In this document: piece by piece, positions 44,313 through 54,153 of the stretch | How positions within the stretch are numbered: the first letter of the stretch is position 1 | Layout: every line of letters starts with the position of its first letter | Assembly: GCA_019359175.1 (NCBI GenBank) | Contig: JAHHHU010000006.1 | Coordinates: 143,275 to 207,274, forward strand | Length of the DNA: 64,000 nt | DNA from: Phormidium tanganyikae FI6-MK23 | GTDB lineage: Bacteria; Cyanobacteriota; Cyanobacteriia; Leptolyngbyales; Leptolyngbyaceae | Direction of reading: 5' to 3' | Made by a program: the position numbers and the translations under genes | The notes under the pieces: model-generated | Told to the model about the DNA's origin: nothing | Database searches by the model: none | The model's input: only the letters and a program-made list of their open reading frames with translations

Positions 44313-44726
44313 TCAACTTCCTCAAAACTGGGGCGCGATCGAAGCTTTGAAGTTTCGCTTCTTTCGCGATAACGGTCAAAAACACAGGAGCGTGAAATCT
44401 CTAGATCGCACAAGTCTGAGCAGTGTTCAGCCTGAGAGGTTCTAAAAAACCGAAAATCCCAAACCGATCCTCACTCTGACGCTGGACAGTCAATGAGTGA
44501 ACTTCGATCAAGCAGGCAGCGATCGCGGTCGTTCACTGCATCCGGATGAAGAATAACGAAAATCTGGCTAACAACCTGAGTAAGACTCTAAGACCAACAC
44601 CCGACAGCATCTACGGGGATTCTTAGCTCACTACAAGCTGTGATGCAAAGCATTATAACGTGCGGATCTGCATCCGTACCAGTTTTGACGATTTGATTTT
44701 GAGCAGGTAGTTAAAAGAAAGTTTGA
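44313..44726 (-). promoter_or_regulatory. Long rne leader and promoter
   Basis: A consensus -10 box TATAAT lies on the minus strand at 44652-44657, which would give a leader of about 330 bases before the rne ATG. No ORF is evident in it. A long 5' untranslated region of rne is where RNase E autoregulates in bacteria. The -35 region is poor. Confidence 0.5.
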
Positions 44727-47288
44727 CTACGCCAAAAATAGCTGGGTGCGATGAATAGTTAGAAGATGTAATTCTTGCTCAGAGACTTGTTCAAGAATTG
44801 TAACCATTTGTTCTGGACGCAATAGGGTTCCGTCGTTTTGACAGCTACCGATGTATCGAAGTGTCGCTTTTTGGGGACTAGATTCGATTAAGTGCAGTTC
44901 AAATAAGCGATCGCGCAGATTTAACGGATAAGTTTTTCCCGATTTCGTCGTTTGCTCTAGCCAAATTTCGGATTTTGCCAAAACTTGATCGATTAAAGCT
45001 GTCCAATAGGTTTCGATGTCGGATGCAACCTCAATTCGGTATTCTGCTTTTTGCAGTAAAACTGCTGCTGCGGGTTGTTGCGCGTCAACTTCTTCGATCG
45101 AGTAAATCGGGATTTCAGCCGGAAGCTGGGCGGTGAGACGGGCGCGAAATTCTTCGATCTCCATCGATTGCGTGAGTTCAAAATCCACAATTTCACCGGA
45201 ACTGCTGACCCCAAGCGGTAACGCACTCGCGGGCACAATCCGGGGCGAAGGATGAAATCCGCCTGTAAACGTGAGCGGAATCGAAGCGCGACGGACTGCA
45301 CGATCGAACAATCGCATCATGTCGAGATGGCTGAGTAGCGCCATTTCTCCTTCTTTTCCCATTCGTACCCGTAACCGCTGCGCTTTGGTTTGATTCGGCT
45401 CAAAATGTCCCGTAAATCCAGGAATTTCAGGCGGCGGAATCACAATATTGTGTCCAAAATCAACGCCACACACGCCGCAGTGAGAACAGCCCTCAAATGA
45501 GCAATCGGGGACGATCGCCGCTTCAAGTGCCTTTTGGAGATCTTCCTTCAACCATTTCTTATCGATCCCGGTGTCCAAGTGATCCCAAGGCAAGGGAGCA
45601 TCGAGCGAAATCGATTCGTTCGCCTCAAAAATATTCCATTCGCCGCTTTCGACTTGGCGATATTTCCAGGCGACTCCTGCTTCCTCGATCGCTTGTGTCC
45701 ACGCACCAAACGCTTTTTCGAGACTTTCCCACCAAGAATCCATTCCCGCGCCAAGTTCCCAAGCGCGTTGGACAACCGGGGCTAATCGTCGATCTCCTCG
45801 TCCGACAAAATCTTCCATTGCCGAAATTCGGGTATCGGTGAAATTGATTTTGACTCCTCTTATCGATCGAAAGGCTTCTCTTAGTAGCGCTTGTTTTCGC
45901 TTAAATTCAGTCGTTGAAACCGAGTGCCACTGAAACGGCGTATGGGGTTTCGGTGTGAAGTTAGAAATCGTGACGTTGAAATCTAATCGTCTGCGTCCTT
46001 GCTTAGTGCATTCCCGACGGAGCCAGCGAATCGTATCGGCAATTCCCAACACATCTGGATCAGTTTCGCCCGGAAGCCCGATCATAAAGTACAGCTTGAT
46101 TTTGTCCCAGCCTTTGTCGAAGGCGGTTTTGACACCGCGCAAAAGTTCTTCGTTGGTTAAACCTTTGTTGATAATGTCGCGCATTCGTTGGGTTCCAGCT
46201 TCCGGTGCAAACGTGATGCCTGTCTGACGAGTGCCCCCGATGATATTGGCGATGTTCTCGTCAAAGCGATCGACTCTTTGACTCGGCAACGATAGCGAGA
46301 CGTTTTCTCCTTTCAGCCGATTTTTGATCTCGACTCCGACCGCAGGCAAGGCTAAATAATCCGAACAACTTAAAGACAGCAGCGAAAATTCGTTATATCC
46401 AGTGGCTCTCATGCCTTCTTGGATCGCGTCTACTACTTGCTCTGGTTCGACATCGCGAGCGGGACGAGTCAGCATTCCAGGCTGGCAAAATCGACAGCCT
46501 CTCGTACAGCCGCGCCGAATTTCGATCGTTAAGCGATCGTGTACCGTTTGGATGTATGGAACAAGCCCGATCGAGTAAGCCGGAATCGGTGTTGCAACCC
46601 GTCGGAGAATCCGTTTCGGCACATCTGGGCGATTTGGGTGAACGGAGCCATCCGGAGCCATGTCATAGAATCGCGGCACATAAACGCCCGGAACTTGAGC
46701 CAGATCGAGCAAAAGTTCTTCACGGCTCAATCCTGCTACTTTCCCTTCTTCGATCACTAATCCGATTTCTGGTAAAAGTTCCTCACCATCGCCCAGTGCC
46801 ACAAAATCGAAGAAATCGGCATACGGTTCAGGATTTGAGGTTGCAGTTTGTCCGCCTGCAAAAATTAGAGGGTCAGTTTGCGATCGCGCTTTCCAAGTCA
46901 GCGGAATCCCCGCGAGATCGAGCATTTCGAGAATGTTCGTCGCTCCGAGTTCGTAACTTAGGCTAAATCCAAGAATGTCGAAATCCGTGAGCGGGCGACG
47001 AGACTCGACAGCGAATAAAGGTGTTTCAGTTTCTCGAAGTTTCGCGGCAAGGTCGGATGCAGGGAGATATGCCCGATCGCATAACTGGCGAGGCTGTGTA
47101 TTGAGAATGCTGTAGAGGATGATGTGACCGAGATTCGATGCCCCGACTTCGTAGATTTCGGGGTAGGTCAAGACCCATCGAACCGCTGCTTCATTCCAAG
47201 GTTTGTGAACTGCTCCTAACTCATTGCCAAGATATCGAGCCGGACGCAGAATATCAGTTGTCAGAAGAGATTCGACTGCAATTGTCAC
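44727..47288 (-). CDS. B12-binding-type radical SAM protein fused to DUF2344 (TIGR03960/TIGR03936)
   Basis: This 853-residue protein has an N-terminal cobalamin-binding-like domain, then a radical SAM domain with the iron-sulfur motif RRGCTRGCRFCQPG (CxxxCxxC) and FAPEAGTQRMRDIINKG. After about residue 640 comes a DUF2344 domain (RLRVRMGKEGEMALLSHLDMMRLFDRAVRRA). In many bacteria these two parts are separate adjacent genes; fusion is usual in cyanobacteria. It lies upstream of rne, the common context of this family, and may modify RNA or ribosome components. It starts with GTG, with AAGGTGA upstream. Confidence 0.93.
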   Translation of the reverse strand: MTIAVESLLTTDILRPARYLGNELGAVHKPWNEAAVRWVLTYPEIYEVGASNLGHIILYSILNTQPRQLCDRAYLPASDLAAKLRETETPLFAVESRRPLTDFDILGFSLSYELGATNILEMLDLAGIPLTWKARSQTDPLIFAGGQTATSNPEPYADFFDFVALGDGEELLPEIGLVIEEGKVAGLSREELLLDLAQVPGVYVPRFYDMAPDGSVHPNRPDVPKRILRRVATPIPAYSIGLVPYIQTVHDRLTIEIRRGCTRGCRFCQPGMLTRPARDVEPEQVVDAIQEGMRATGYNEFSLLSLSCSDYLALPAVGVEIKNRLKGENVSLSLPSQRVDRFDENIANIIGGTRQTGITFAPEAGTQRMRDIINKGLTNEELLRGVKTAFDKGWDKIKLYFMIGLPGETDPDVLGIADTIRWLRRECTKQGRRRLDFNVTISNFTPKPHTPFQWHSVSTTEFKRKQALLREAFRSIRGVKINFTDTRISAMEDFVGRGDRRLAPVVQRAWELGAGMDSWWESLEKAFGAWTQAIEEAGVAWKYRQVESGEWNIFEANESISLDAPLPWDHLDTGIDKKWLKEDLQKALEAAIVPDCSFEGCSHCGVCGVDFGHNIVIPPPEIPGFTGHFEPNQTKAQRLRVRMGKEGEMALLSHLDMMRLFDRAVRRASIPLTFTGGFHPSPRIVPASALPLGVSSSGEIVDFELTQSMEIEEFRARLTAQLPAEIPIYSIEEVDAQQPAAAVLLQKAEYRIEVASDIETYWTALIDQVLAKSEIWLEQTTKSGKTYPLNLRDRLFELHLIESSPQKATLRYIGSCQNDGTLLRPEQMVTILEQVSEQELHLLTIHRTQLFLA

Positions 47289-47380
47289 GGTTCACCTTGC
47301 CTTTCTTGAGCGCGATCGACTTCTTAGTATAGGCGCGATCGCCAAATGACTGAGCGAAAAGCAAGGTGAATCAAACAAAT

Positions 47381-47716
47381 CTAAGCGGTTGCGAGTTCAA
47401 ACGCGGAAAGGCTCTCGAAAATCTCGAAAACGCGATCGAGTTGGGTTAGTTCAAATACGATCCGAATCGATACCGTAACTGAACAGAGGCTCAATCGCTT
47501 CTGATTCGCTTGTGCCAGATTTAAGGTGGAAACAAGTGCCATCAAGCCAGCGCTGTCCAAAGATTCAACCTGGCTCATGTCGATCAGAAGGGCGCTATTT
47601 TGCTCGGAAAGTACCGCTGTATGGAATTGTTGTTGGCATTCTGCGGCATTTGCAGCGTTGAGGGAACCGCAAGGACGAACGATGGCAGCTTGGGGACGGA
47701 CGAGCAAACTCTGCAT
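47381..47716 (-). CDS. STAS-domain anti-sigma factor antagonist
   Basis: This 111-residue protein is a single STAS domain: AIVRPCGSLNAANAAE, the strand ALLIDMSQVESLDSAGLMALV with the phosphorylatable serine in DSAG, and a C-terminal VFEIFESLSAFELA. Such proteins switch partner anti-sigma factors or kinases by serine phosphorylation. The frame is open far upstream to 47980, but codons before 47716 look non-coding. No partner kinase is adjacent. Confidence 0.85.
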   Translation of the reverse strand: MQSLLVRPQAAIVRPCGSLNAANAAECQQQFHTAVLSEQNSALLIDMSQVESLDSAGLMALVSTLNLAQANQKRLSLCSVTVSIRIVFELTQLDRVFEIFESLSAFELATA

Positions 47717-47988
47717 AACTTTTCTTACCCTTTTCGATCTCAAACAATTTTTTCCGGTGGATGCTCTGACGATAACTGCCTTCGCTTCAGAACGACTAGG
47801 GAAGCTTTGCGGTTTCGCAGAAACTTTATTCGATCGCGGGGGGTATTTAAACTTTCTGGTAAGTAGTTTCACTAATATTGTGCGGAAATATACAGATTCC
47901 TTCGGTACGCTTCTCGCCCGCGCGGGCTGATTGATAACTCTATTGCGATTCAGAAAGAGGTGATGCCATGTAATATTCAAAACATCAC

Positions 47989-48372
47989 TTAGGTTGATTT
48001 ATTTTCAAATACATCGGGGCGTGCTTGCCAAATGTGCTGAATAAATTGGTGCAACTGGCGATGAGAAAGCGGATTTCTGTCTTTGGATTCGGAGCCGAGC
48101 CGAGCGAACAAAGGTAATACCTCCATATCTAACGCCTCTCGAAATAACGCGGCAGGGCACATCAAATCAGAACCGTTTTGGAGATCTTGCAGAGTTAAGC
48201 GATCGTATTCCGTCCAGGCTTCCGTTTCTGAAGCTGTGACCAGCACGATCGGGCGAACCCAACAAAGTCGCCTCGATTCCACAAATTGCACCACTTCAGC
48301 GTAAAGTCGGGAGCCGTTGTGTTCGAGAAAAACGATCTGAGAAGGTTGAAACCGCTGAAAGTCGGCAGCCAT
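47989..48372 (-). CDS. Conserved cyanobacterial protein, unknown function
   Basis: This 127-residue soluble protein contains QIVFLEHNGSRLYAEVVQFVESRRLCWVRPIVLV and a C-terminal helix LSHRQLHQFIQHIWQARPDVF. The beta-strand-rich first half suggests a small barrel domain. I recognise no function. The ATG at 48372 is preferred, but no ribosome binding site is convincing. Confidence 0.6.
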   Translation of the reverse strand: MAADFQRFQPSQIVFLEHNGSRLYAEVVQFVESRRLCWVRPIVLVTASETEAWTEYDRLTLQDLQNGSDLMCPAALFREALDMEVLPLFARLGSESKDRNPLSHRQLHQFIQHIWQARPDVFENKST

Positions 48373-48657
48373 AGAGGTTATGAAGGTTTTATCAAAGCAT
48401 TTCTCAATTCTAAAATTTTGTGCCAATAAACCGCTACTCTTCGATCTGATTGATCAATTCTCGACGGAATGGCTAGAATGAGACGAACGCGCATCGTGAA
48501 GAAACGATAAGCTGGAGACGATCGCTAAAATTCTTTTCTGCCCGGAAGCTGTGTTGTACTGATGTTTCAGTTCACAATTGAAATCATTAAAATCGATTGG
48601 GTAGAAATTTTCTGTCCATCAAATTGACCCCTAGTCGCTAACGGAGAGGATAGAACT

Positions 48658-48939
48658 GTGTCTGTTGAAACCATTGAAAAGCGTTCAACAACTCGAAAAA
48701 TTGCCCCGCGCTACCGCGTTTTACTGCACAACGACGACTACAACTCGATGGAATATGTAGTACAGGCGTTGATTGAAACGGTTCCGAGCCTGACTCAGCC
48801 TCAAGCCGTCGATATCATGATGGAAACTCACAATAGTGGAGTGGGGCTTGTGATTACTTGCGCTCAGGAACACGCGGAGTTTTATAGCGAAACGCTAAAA
48901 ATGAAGGGCTTGGAGAGTACGATCGAGCCTGAAGAATAA
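48658..48939 (+). CDS. clpS: ATP-dependent Clp protease adaptor ClpS
   Basis: This 93-residue adaptor delivers N-end-rule substrates to the Clp protease. It has the N-degron pocket sequence RVLLHNDDYNSMEYVVQAL and the later MMETHNSGVGLVITC and EHAEFYSETLK. A disordered N-terminal extension of about 15 residues enters the ClpC pore in the family. GGAGAGG precedes the GTG start. Confidence 0.95.
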   Translation: MSVETIEKRSTTRKIAPRYRVLLHNDDYNSMEYVVQALIETVPSLTQPQAVDIMMETHNSGVGLVITCAQEHAEFYSETLKMKGLESTIEPEE

Positions 48940-48953
48940 CCCCCAACTGCCGC

Positions 48954-49784
48954 TTGAAACTCAATTTTGCCGCTATTTCTCATCGCCCAACTCCGATTCG
49001 GATTGGGCTATTTGTATTGATGCTGTTGGTGATGTGGCTGCCGCTGAAGATTCCGATCGAGTGGGCGGTCAGTATCTTCTATGGGGCAACGGATGCCGCG
49101 CGAAACTTGGCTTCGATTCTGACCTACATCGTTTTGTATGCAGAGTTCATTGTGCTTGTGAAACTGTGGGGGCGATTCGTTTATCGTGAGCCTTTATTTA
49201 GAGCCTATGGATTGAGACAGCCACGCCAGAGTTTGCGAAATTTTCTGCAAGGATTAGCGATCGGGCTTGGAAGTTTGCTGCTGATGTTCGCGCTGCAAGG
49301 GATTTTAGGCTGGGTGAAATGGCAAGTCCCTGCCAATACGTTTCCGCGAATCTTGCTCGAAGGGGGCTTGATGGCGATCGCGGTTGGCTTTGTCGAGGAA
49401 TTGCTGTTTCGCGGTTGGCTATTGAATGAACTCGATCGAGAGTATTCTCCTCGTGTTTCGCTTGCAGTGACTAGTCTGATTTATGCGCTTTTGCATGGAA
49501 TTCGACCCCAGTTATTTGCTTTGGTGATTTTGGGATCAATTTTGGTCTGGGCGAAACGAGCCACACGGGGACGCTTAGGATTGTCGATCGGGTTTCATGC
49601 GGGCATCGTTTGGGGCTATTACTTAGTGAATGTGGGGCAATTGGTGACAGTCACGAATCGGGTTCCGGCTTGGGTAACAGGAATCGATCTCAATCCGTTA
49701 GCTGGAGTGGTGGGAGTTTTGGCGCTGAGTGCGATCGCGCTTGGAATGCGATCAGCAGCGTTGAGAGAAAATAGAAGCCACTGA
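48954..49784 (+). CDS. CPBP family intramembrane metalloprotease (CAAX/Rce1-like)
   Basis: This 276-residue polytopic protein has the ABI/CPBP motifs: VEELLFRGWL (EExxxR), LLHGIRPQ and GFHAGIVWGYY. These glutamate and histidine residues form the active site inside the membrane. The substrate is unknown. It follows clpS by 14 bases and may be co-transcribed. The TTG start at 48954 lacks a clear ribosome binding site. Confidence 0.87.
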   Translation: MKLNFAAISHRPTPIRIGLFVLMLLVMWLPLKIPIEWAVSIFYGATDAARNLASILTYIVLYAEFIVLVKLWGRFVYREPLFRAYGLRQPRQSLRNFLQGLAIGLGSLLLMFALQGILGWVKWQVPANTFPRILLEGGLMAIAVGFVEELLFRGWLLNELDREYSPRVSLAVTSLIYALLHGIRPQLFALVILGSILVWAKRATRGRLGLSIGFHAGIVWGYYLVNVGQLVTVTNRVPAWVTGIDLNPLAGVVGVLALSAIALGMRSAALRENRSH

Positions 49785-49785
49785 G

Positions 49786-52008
49786 CTAAGACGATTGCAG
49801 CAGATTCTTGAGTTCCTGTTCTCGATGTTCAAGCCGTTCGGCTAGCAAATTTACTATAAATCGGTGAACATTCGCAGCTAGCAATGAATCAGAAGCTTCA
49901 ATCTGCTCGAATGCTTCAGACGAGAGAAAGTACACCGTACTCGGCTTATCTGCGACCACCGAGGCCATTCTCACCGCTTGACGATATAACCCCATTTCAC
50001 CGATCGTATTCCCGATTGTATAAGTCCGAATCCGCTTTGTCTGACCTTGACCGAGTTCTAGCACGACGCTTACTTGCCCCGATCCCACAAAATACAATCC
50101 ATCAAACGGATCGCCCTGGCTAAATAGATATTCTCCCGGTTGAAGCGAACAAGTTTTCAGCAAAGACATCAAGCGATCGACTTGTGCAGGGTCGAGAAAA
50201 ACGGACTTGAGATAACGATTCAAAGCGCGATCGGGAGATTCTGGATCAGGTTCAAGCTGCGCTAAAGGCTGAGTCTGGAGAATCTGCTGTTCGCACCATT
50301 CCAAACCGCGATCGAGATCATCAAATCGATGGCAGAGCGGATTAAATTCATCGAGACAATCGCCTTGACTCAATCGCTCTTTTGCCTCTTTGGAGAGTTG
50401 GGTAAACAATAGATGTAACTGTTTTTGATTCGCAAGCTGTTCGAGTTTGGCGAAGCTTAACACTGCAGAAGCATCGAGTCCGCTGACTAATCGAAAATCT
50501 AAAATCACAAACTTCACTTTTGCAGTGTGAGCCAAGCGATCGCGAATTTGATTGATCAATTTATTTGCTGTTCCAAAAAAGATCAGTCCTTGTAGTTCTA
50601 GAACTAAGACTTGTTCGCCTTCTGCTTGGAGAATGTCCGTTTCTTCGGGCGCTCGTAGTACATTGCTGTGATAGTAGCTTCCCGAACTCACCCGCTTTGT
50701 GACCGCAAGCCGACTATAGTTGATCACAAATAGCACGATCGCTGCCATCAACCCGACTGCAATACCTTGTAAATATCCCGCTGTTGCTGTCACCGCTACA
50801 ATGAGCAGGATGATTGCATAGTCCGATCGAGAAAACTTAAACCAAGCTTGGTAAATCCACTCGTAAAGCGGCTCCATGCCATACAGAAGCGGCAATCCAA
50901 CTAGGACGAACTTCGGGAAATAGGCTAGGCTTTCCGCACTGCCGAATGCGATCGCAAAACACATCACCGCAATGATTCGCCCGACTGATCTCGAAGTTCC
51001 TCCTAATTGTTTCACCAATGCAGTCTCGTTTAGGCTAGAAAAGCCGCCCGCACCGCCGCCCAGACCGGATACGATTGAGGCTGCTCCTGCGATCTTTAAC
51101 TCTCGATTAAGGTCAAAATCGCGCTTTACTAGCAGTTCAATCCCATTTGCATTAAGCAAAAGCGCGATCGAGTCAATTAGCCATAACGCCGCAAGAGTTG
51201 GAACTTGCTTAGAAACAACAGACCAATCGGCATGAATCACGGCTGGAATGGTATTGAATTGGAACAATCCGCCTGCTGGCATTGCTCCTAGTAACAACTG
51301 TTGTGCATCTGCTTGTGCAATCGAGGTTCCGGTTAGCGCAAGTCCAGCATAAAAAAGCGCGATCGAGGCTGCAATAATGCCCGGAAGCAATAAAAAATGC
51401 TGGATCGACTTTGGGAGAACATACATTGCTAGCGCGAAAAAGACCGCAGGCAACCATTGAAATAAGACACTCGGCTGTAAAAAGACTGATAGCGTTAGAT
51501 GGTCATAATCTACGCCGCTCAGAGATTGGAACGCGCCTTCAACTAACAACAGTCCCGTACTGGCAATGAAGCCACCCACAACCGGATAAGGAATAAATCG
51601 AATCAATCCTCCTAGCTTAAATCTCCCTAGCGCCATTAGGATCGCGCCACCAACGATCGAGTTTAGAACGATCGTGGCGCTGAGGGTTAGCAACTTTTCT
51701 TCAACGGTTGCATTGGGCATCAAATCGGCAATTTGACGGGCAACCAGGCTGAGAACAGGGATCGAATTATCTGAAAGGGTTGCAACGACGCTGGGATAAG
51801 AACTAAATGAAGATGCGATCGTATTGATCACTGCTGCGCTAAATAAAAGTACTCCAATGCCCCAAGGCAGCACATCAGAAAATCCGCCAGAAAAGATCAC
51901 TGCTCCAAACGAAACGCTAGTAATCACCGTCAAAATTCCCATCGTTCCACCTGAGATGAGGTTGAGGAACAATCGGTTTTCATGCTTTTTGACAGACGCA
52001 GGTTTCAC
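49786..52008 (-). CDS. SulP anion transporter with STAS and cyclic-nucleotide-binding domains
   Basis: This 740-residue protein has a SulP membrane core (about 12-430, with GGGAGGFSSLNETALVKQLGGTSRSVG) and a cytoplasmic STAS domain (about 450-560, VLELQGLIFFGTANKL and LVSGLDASAVL). A C-terminal cNMP-binding domain follows (about 600-730: YLFSQGDPFDGLYFVGSGQV, then IGEMGLYRQAVRMASV). The phosphate-binding cassette keeps Glu and Arg. BicA-type bicarbonate transport or sulfate transport are both possible. It is divergent from the MscS gene, with 96 bases between, so they could share control. Confidence 0.9.
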   Translation of the reverse strand: MKPASVKKHENRLFLNLISGGTMGILTVITSVSFGAVIFSGGFSDVLPWGIGVLLFSAAVINTIASSFSSYPSVVATLSDNSIPVLSLVARQIADLMPNATVEEKLLTLSATIVLNSIVGGAILMALGRFKLGGLIRFIPYPVVGGFIASTGLLLVEGAFQSLSGVDYDHLTLSVFLQPSVLFQWLPAVFFALAMYVLPKSIQHFLLLPGIIAASIALFYAGLALTGTSIAQADAQQLLLGAMPAGGLFQFNTIPAVIHADWSVVSKQVPTLAALWLIDSIALLLNANGIELLVKRDFDLNRELKIAGAASIVSGLGGGAGGFSSLNETALVKQLGGTSRSVGRIIAVMCFAIAFGSAESLAYFPKFVLVGLPLLYGMEPLYEWIYQAWFKFSRSDYAIILLIVAVTATAGYLQGIAVGLMAAIVLFVINYSRLAVTKRVSSGSYYHSNVLRAPEETDILQAEGEQVLVLELQGLIFFGTANKLINQIRDRLAHTAKVKFVILDFRLVSGLDASAVLSFAKLEQLANQKQLHLLFTQLSKEAKERLSQGDCLDEFNPLCHRFDDLDRGLEWCEQQILQTQPLAQLEPDPESPDRALNRYLKSVFLDPAQVDRLMSLLKTCSLQPGEYLFSQGDPFDGLYFVGSGQVSVVLELGQGQTKRIRTYTIGNTIGEMGLYRQAVRMASVVADKPSTVYFLSSEAFEQIEASDSLLAANVHRFIVNLLAERLEHREQELKNLLQSS

Positions 52009-52104
52009 TGGGATAGATAGGGTTCCAGAATGACTGAAGAATATATCAGCCTACACTAGCGATCGAGAACAAGTCACGCCAAATTAAACGAAATCCTTCT
52101 CCAG

Positions 52105-53625
52105 ATGGAAACTTTCCGCCCAGCGGGGGAGTTAAGTTCAGCTTGGAATCAAGTGCGATATATCACTATGGAACTTCAGGAACTCTTCAACGGAATCATT
52201 GTTCGAGGTTTGTCTGGAGAGTTGTCTAGCTTTTTTTCGACTAAACTATTTACATTTGGCGGAAAGCAATTTTCGATCGGCTCCGTGGCTGAGTTGCTGA
52301 TCCAGGTAATCGTTGTGATGGTGATTTCCAACTTAACGAAGCAACTTCTGAAACAGCGAGTGTTCCCAGGGTTCGGGTTAAATGTTGGAACGCGCGAATC
52401 TCTTTCTACGATCGTGAGCTATGTTGTGACGATCATCGGGTTTTTCGTGGTGATCGAAACAACGGGAATCAATTTAAGTTCTCTAACAGTGTTTGCGGGC
52501 GCGATCGGGATTGGCTTTGGGATTGGCTTGCAAAACATTACGAGTAACTTTATCAGTGGAATTACGTTGCTATTTGAGCAACCCATTAAAGTAGGCGACT
52601 ACGTTGAAGTAGATCAGCTAGCGGGGATTGTTGAGGAAATTTCGATTCGCTGTACTACGATTCGGACGATCAATGGCGTGTTTGTGATTGTGCCGAATAG
52701 TCGATTCCTAGAAAATAGTGTGGTGAACTGGAGCTATCGTGATCCGAAATGCCGGATTGTAATTCCGATTCCGGTGGACGATGAGAGCGATTCTTTGACG
52801 GTGATGGAGGCACTGTTGGCGGCTGCAAGGCAAGAATCGCGGGTGCTAACTTCTCCCTCACCGGAGGTATATTTTAAGGGGCTTGATGCCGAAAATTCGA
52901 TGTTGAAATTTGAACTACTCGTGTGGATCGAACACCCGATCGAGATGGATTCGATCAAGAGTGCGCTGCATTTTCTGATCGAAGCGGAGTTTCGCGATCG
53001 AGGTTTAGAGACGAAAGCACCTCCCGATGATATTGTGCTGAACGATCTGCCAACAATCGTTCAACTTTTGCGAAAAACAGAAGCTCAGAATGGCTCGATC
53101 ACTCCACTTGCCGAAACCGAAAAACCGATCAGTGGTTGGCTTTTGCGCGATTTGCTTAGAAAAGTAAGCTACTTTCAACACTGCTCGGATATTGAACTGC
53201 GTCAAGTGATTGAAAAGGGCTATCGGAAAAAGCTATCGACTGGGGAAGTGATTGCGCGGGAGAATGATCCGGGTAATTCGTTTTATCTGATTTTGTCGGG
53301 TGCAGTTGAAGTTGTGGTGGAATCGATCGATCAACAAGTTGCGGTGCGTCGTGCAGGTGAATTTATCGGGGAAATGTCGTTGTTGTTGGGAACGCCCCGG
53401 AGTGCAACTTTACGCACGGTCGAAGATACGATTCTGTTCGTGGTCGATCACGCTAACTTACAAAGCCTGTTGAGCGGTCATCGTGAATTAGCGGATCAAA
53501 TCGCAGAAGCGCTTTCTCAGCGGCAAGAAGTCCTCAAGAGTATGGGTGTAACTGTGCTTGAGGCGAAGGAAGAAACGCGATTTGAACTGATTCGCAAACA
53601 AATCCGATCGATCTTCGATCTTTGA
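52105..53625 (+). CDS. MscS-type channel with C-terminal cyclic-nucleotide-binding domain
   Basis: This 506-residue protein has three membrane helices, of which the third is the Gly/Ala-rich pore helix (VFAGAIGIGFGIGLQNITSNFISG). The MscS beta-domain follows (VGDYVEVDQLAGIVEEISIRCTTIRT, with VPNSRFLENSVVNW). The C-terminus (about 370-490) is a cNMP-binding domain with a canonical cassette GEMSLLLGTPRSATLR, including the Glu and Arg that contact the nucleotide. Such channels are candidate cyclic-nucleotide-gated osmotic valves. It may start at 52105 or the ATG at 52168. The chemosensory operon begins 75 bases downstream on the same strand. Confidence 0.92.
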   Translation: METFRPAGELSSAWNQVRYITMELQELFNGIIVRGLSGELSSFFSTKLFTFGGKQFSIGSVAELLIQVIVVMVISNLTKQLLKQRVFPGFGLNVGTRESLSTIVSYVVTIIGFFVVIETTGINLSSLTVFAGAIGIGFGIGLQNITSNFISGITLLFEQPIKVGDYVEVDQLAGIVEEISIRCTTIRTINGVFVIVPNSRFLENSVVNWSYRDPKCRIVIPIPVDDESDSLTVMEALLAAARQESRVLTSPSPEVYFKGLDAENSMLKFELLVWIEHPIEMDSIKSALHFLIEAEFRDRGLETKAPPDDIVLNDLPTIVQLLRKTEAQNGSITPLAETEKPISGWLLRDLLRKVSYFQHCSDIELRQVIEKGYRKKLSTGEVIARENDPGNSFYLILSGAVEVVVESIDQQVAVRRAGEFIGEMSLLLGTPRSATLRTVEDTILFVVDHANLQSLLSGHRELADQIAEALSQRQEVLKSMGVTVLEAKEETRFELIRKQIRSIFDL

Positions 53626-53699
53626 TTCCCGTCTTCAGATAGATGCCTTGTCAATTTGATCAATGCTAAACTAAGCAACGAATTTATTGCGGCGACTGA

Positions 53700-54149
53700 A
53701 TGCTTCTGCTGCTTTTTCAGATCGATGAGAATATCTATGCGATCGATAGCACTCACATTACTGAGGTGCTACCGATCGTAATGCTGCGAAAAGTGCATCA
53801 AGTTCCCGATCAGGTGGCAGGTGTGTTTAGATACCGCAATTGTATTGTGCCTGTGATCGATTTGTGCAAGCTGATTCGGGGCGAGAATTGTCGATCGCGC
53901 TACAGTACGCGCATCATTATGATTCAATATAAAACTAAAAATGGTGATCGAACTTACATCGGTTTGTTAGCAGAGCGAGTCACGGAAACGTTGGATCAAC
54001 CGAATCTAAAACCGTCAGTGCAAAGCAGTGATTCCTCTTATTTCGGTGAAGTGTTTGTGCACGAGAAAGAAATGATTCAGCGATTGCACTGGGAATCACT
54101 GATCGCTGATGTCCAGAACGTGGCTTTAATCGCTGGGGGGACTTATTAA
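53700..54149 (+). CDS. cheW: CheW-like coupling protein (first)
   Basis: This 149-residue protein is one CheW domain (LFQIDENIYAIDSTHITEVLPI, then VAGVFRYRNCIVPVIDL), which links receptors to the CheA kinase. It opens the chemosensory gene run; its stop is 4 bases before cheR. Confidence 0.9.
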   Translation: MLLLLFQIDENIYAIDSTHITEVLPIVMLRKVHQVPDQVAGVFRYRNCIVPVIDLCKLIRGENCRSRYSTRIIMIQYKTKNGDRTYIGLLAERVTETLDQPNLKPSVQSSDSSYFGEVFVHEKEMIQRLHWESLIADVQNVALIAGGTY

Positions 54150-54153
54150 GTGG

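Noticed and set aside
47717..47980. N-terminal extension of the STAS protein
   Set aside because: The extra 88 codons are Arg/Lys/Ser-rich without conservation and precede the normal STAS start at MQSLLVRPQ.
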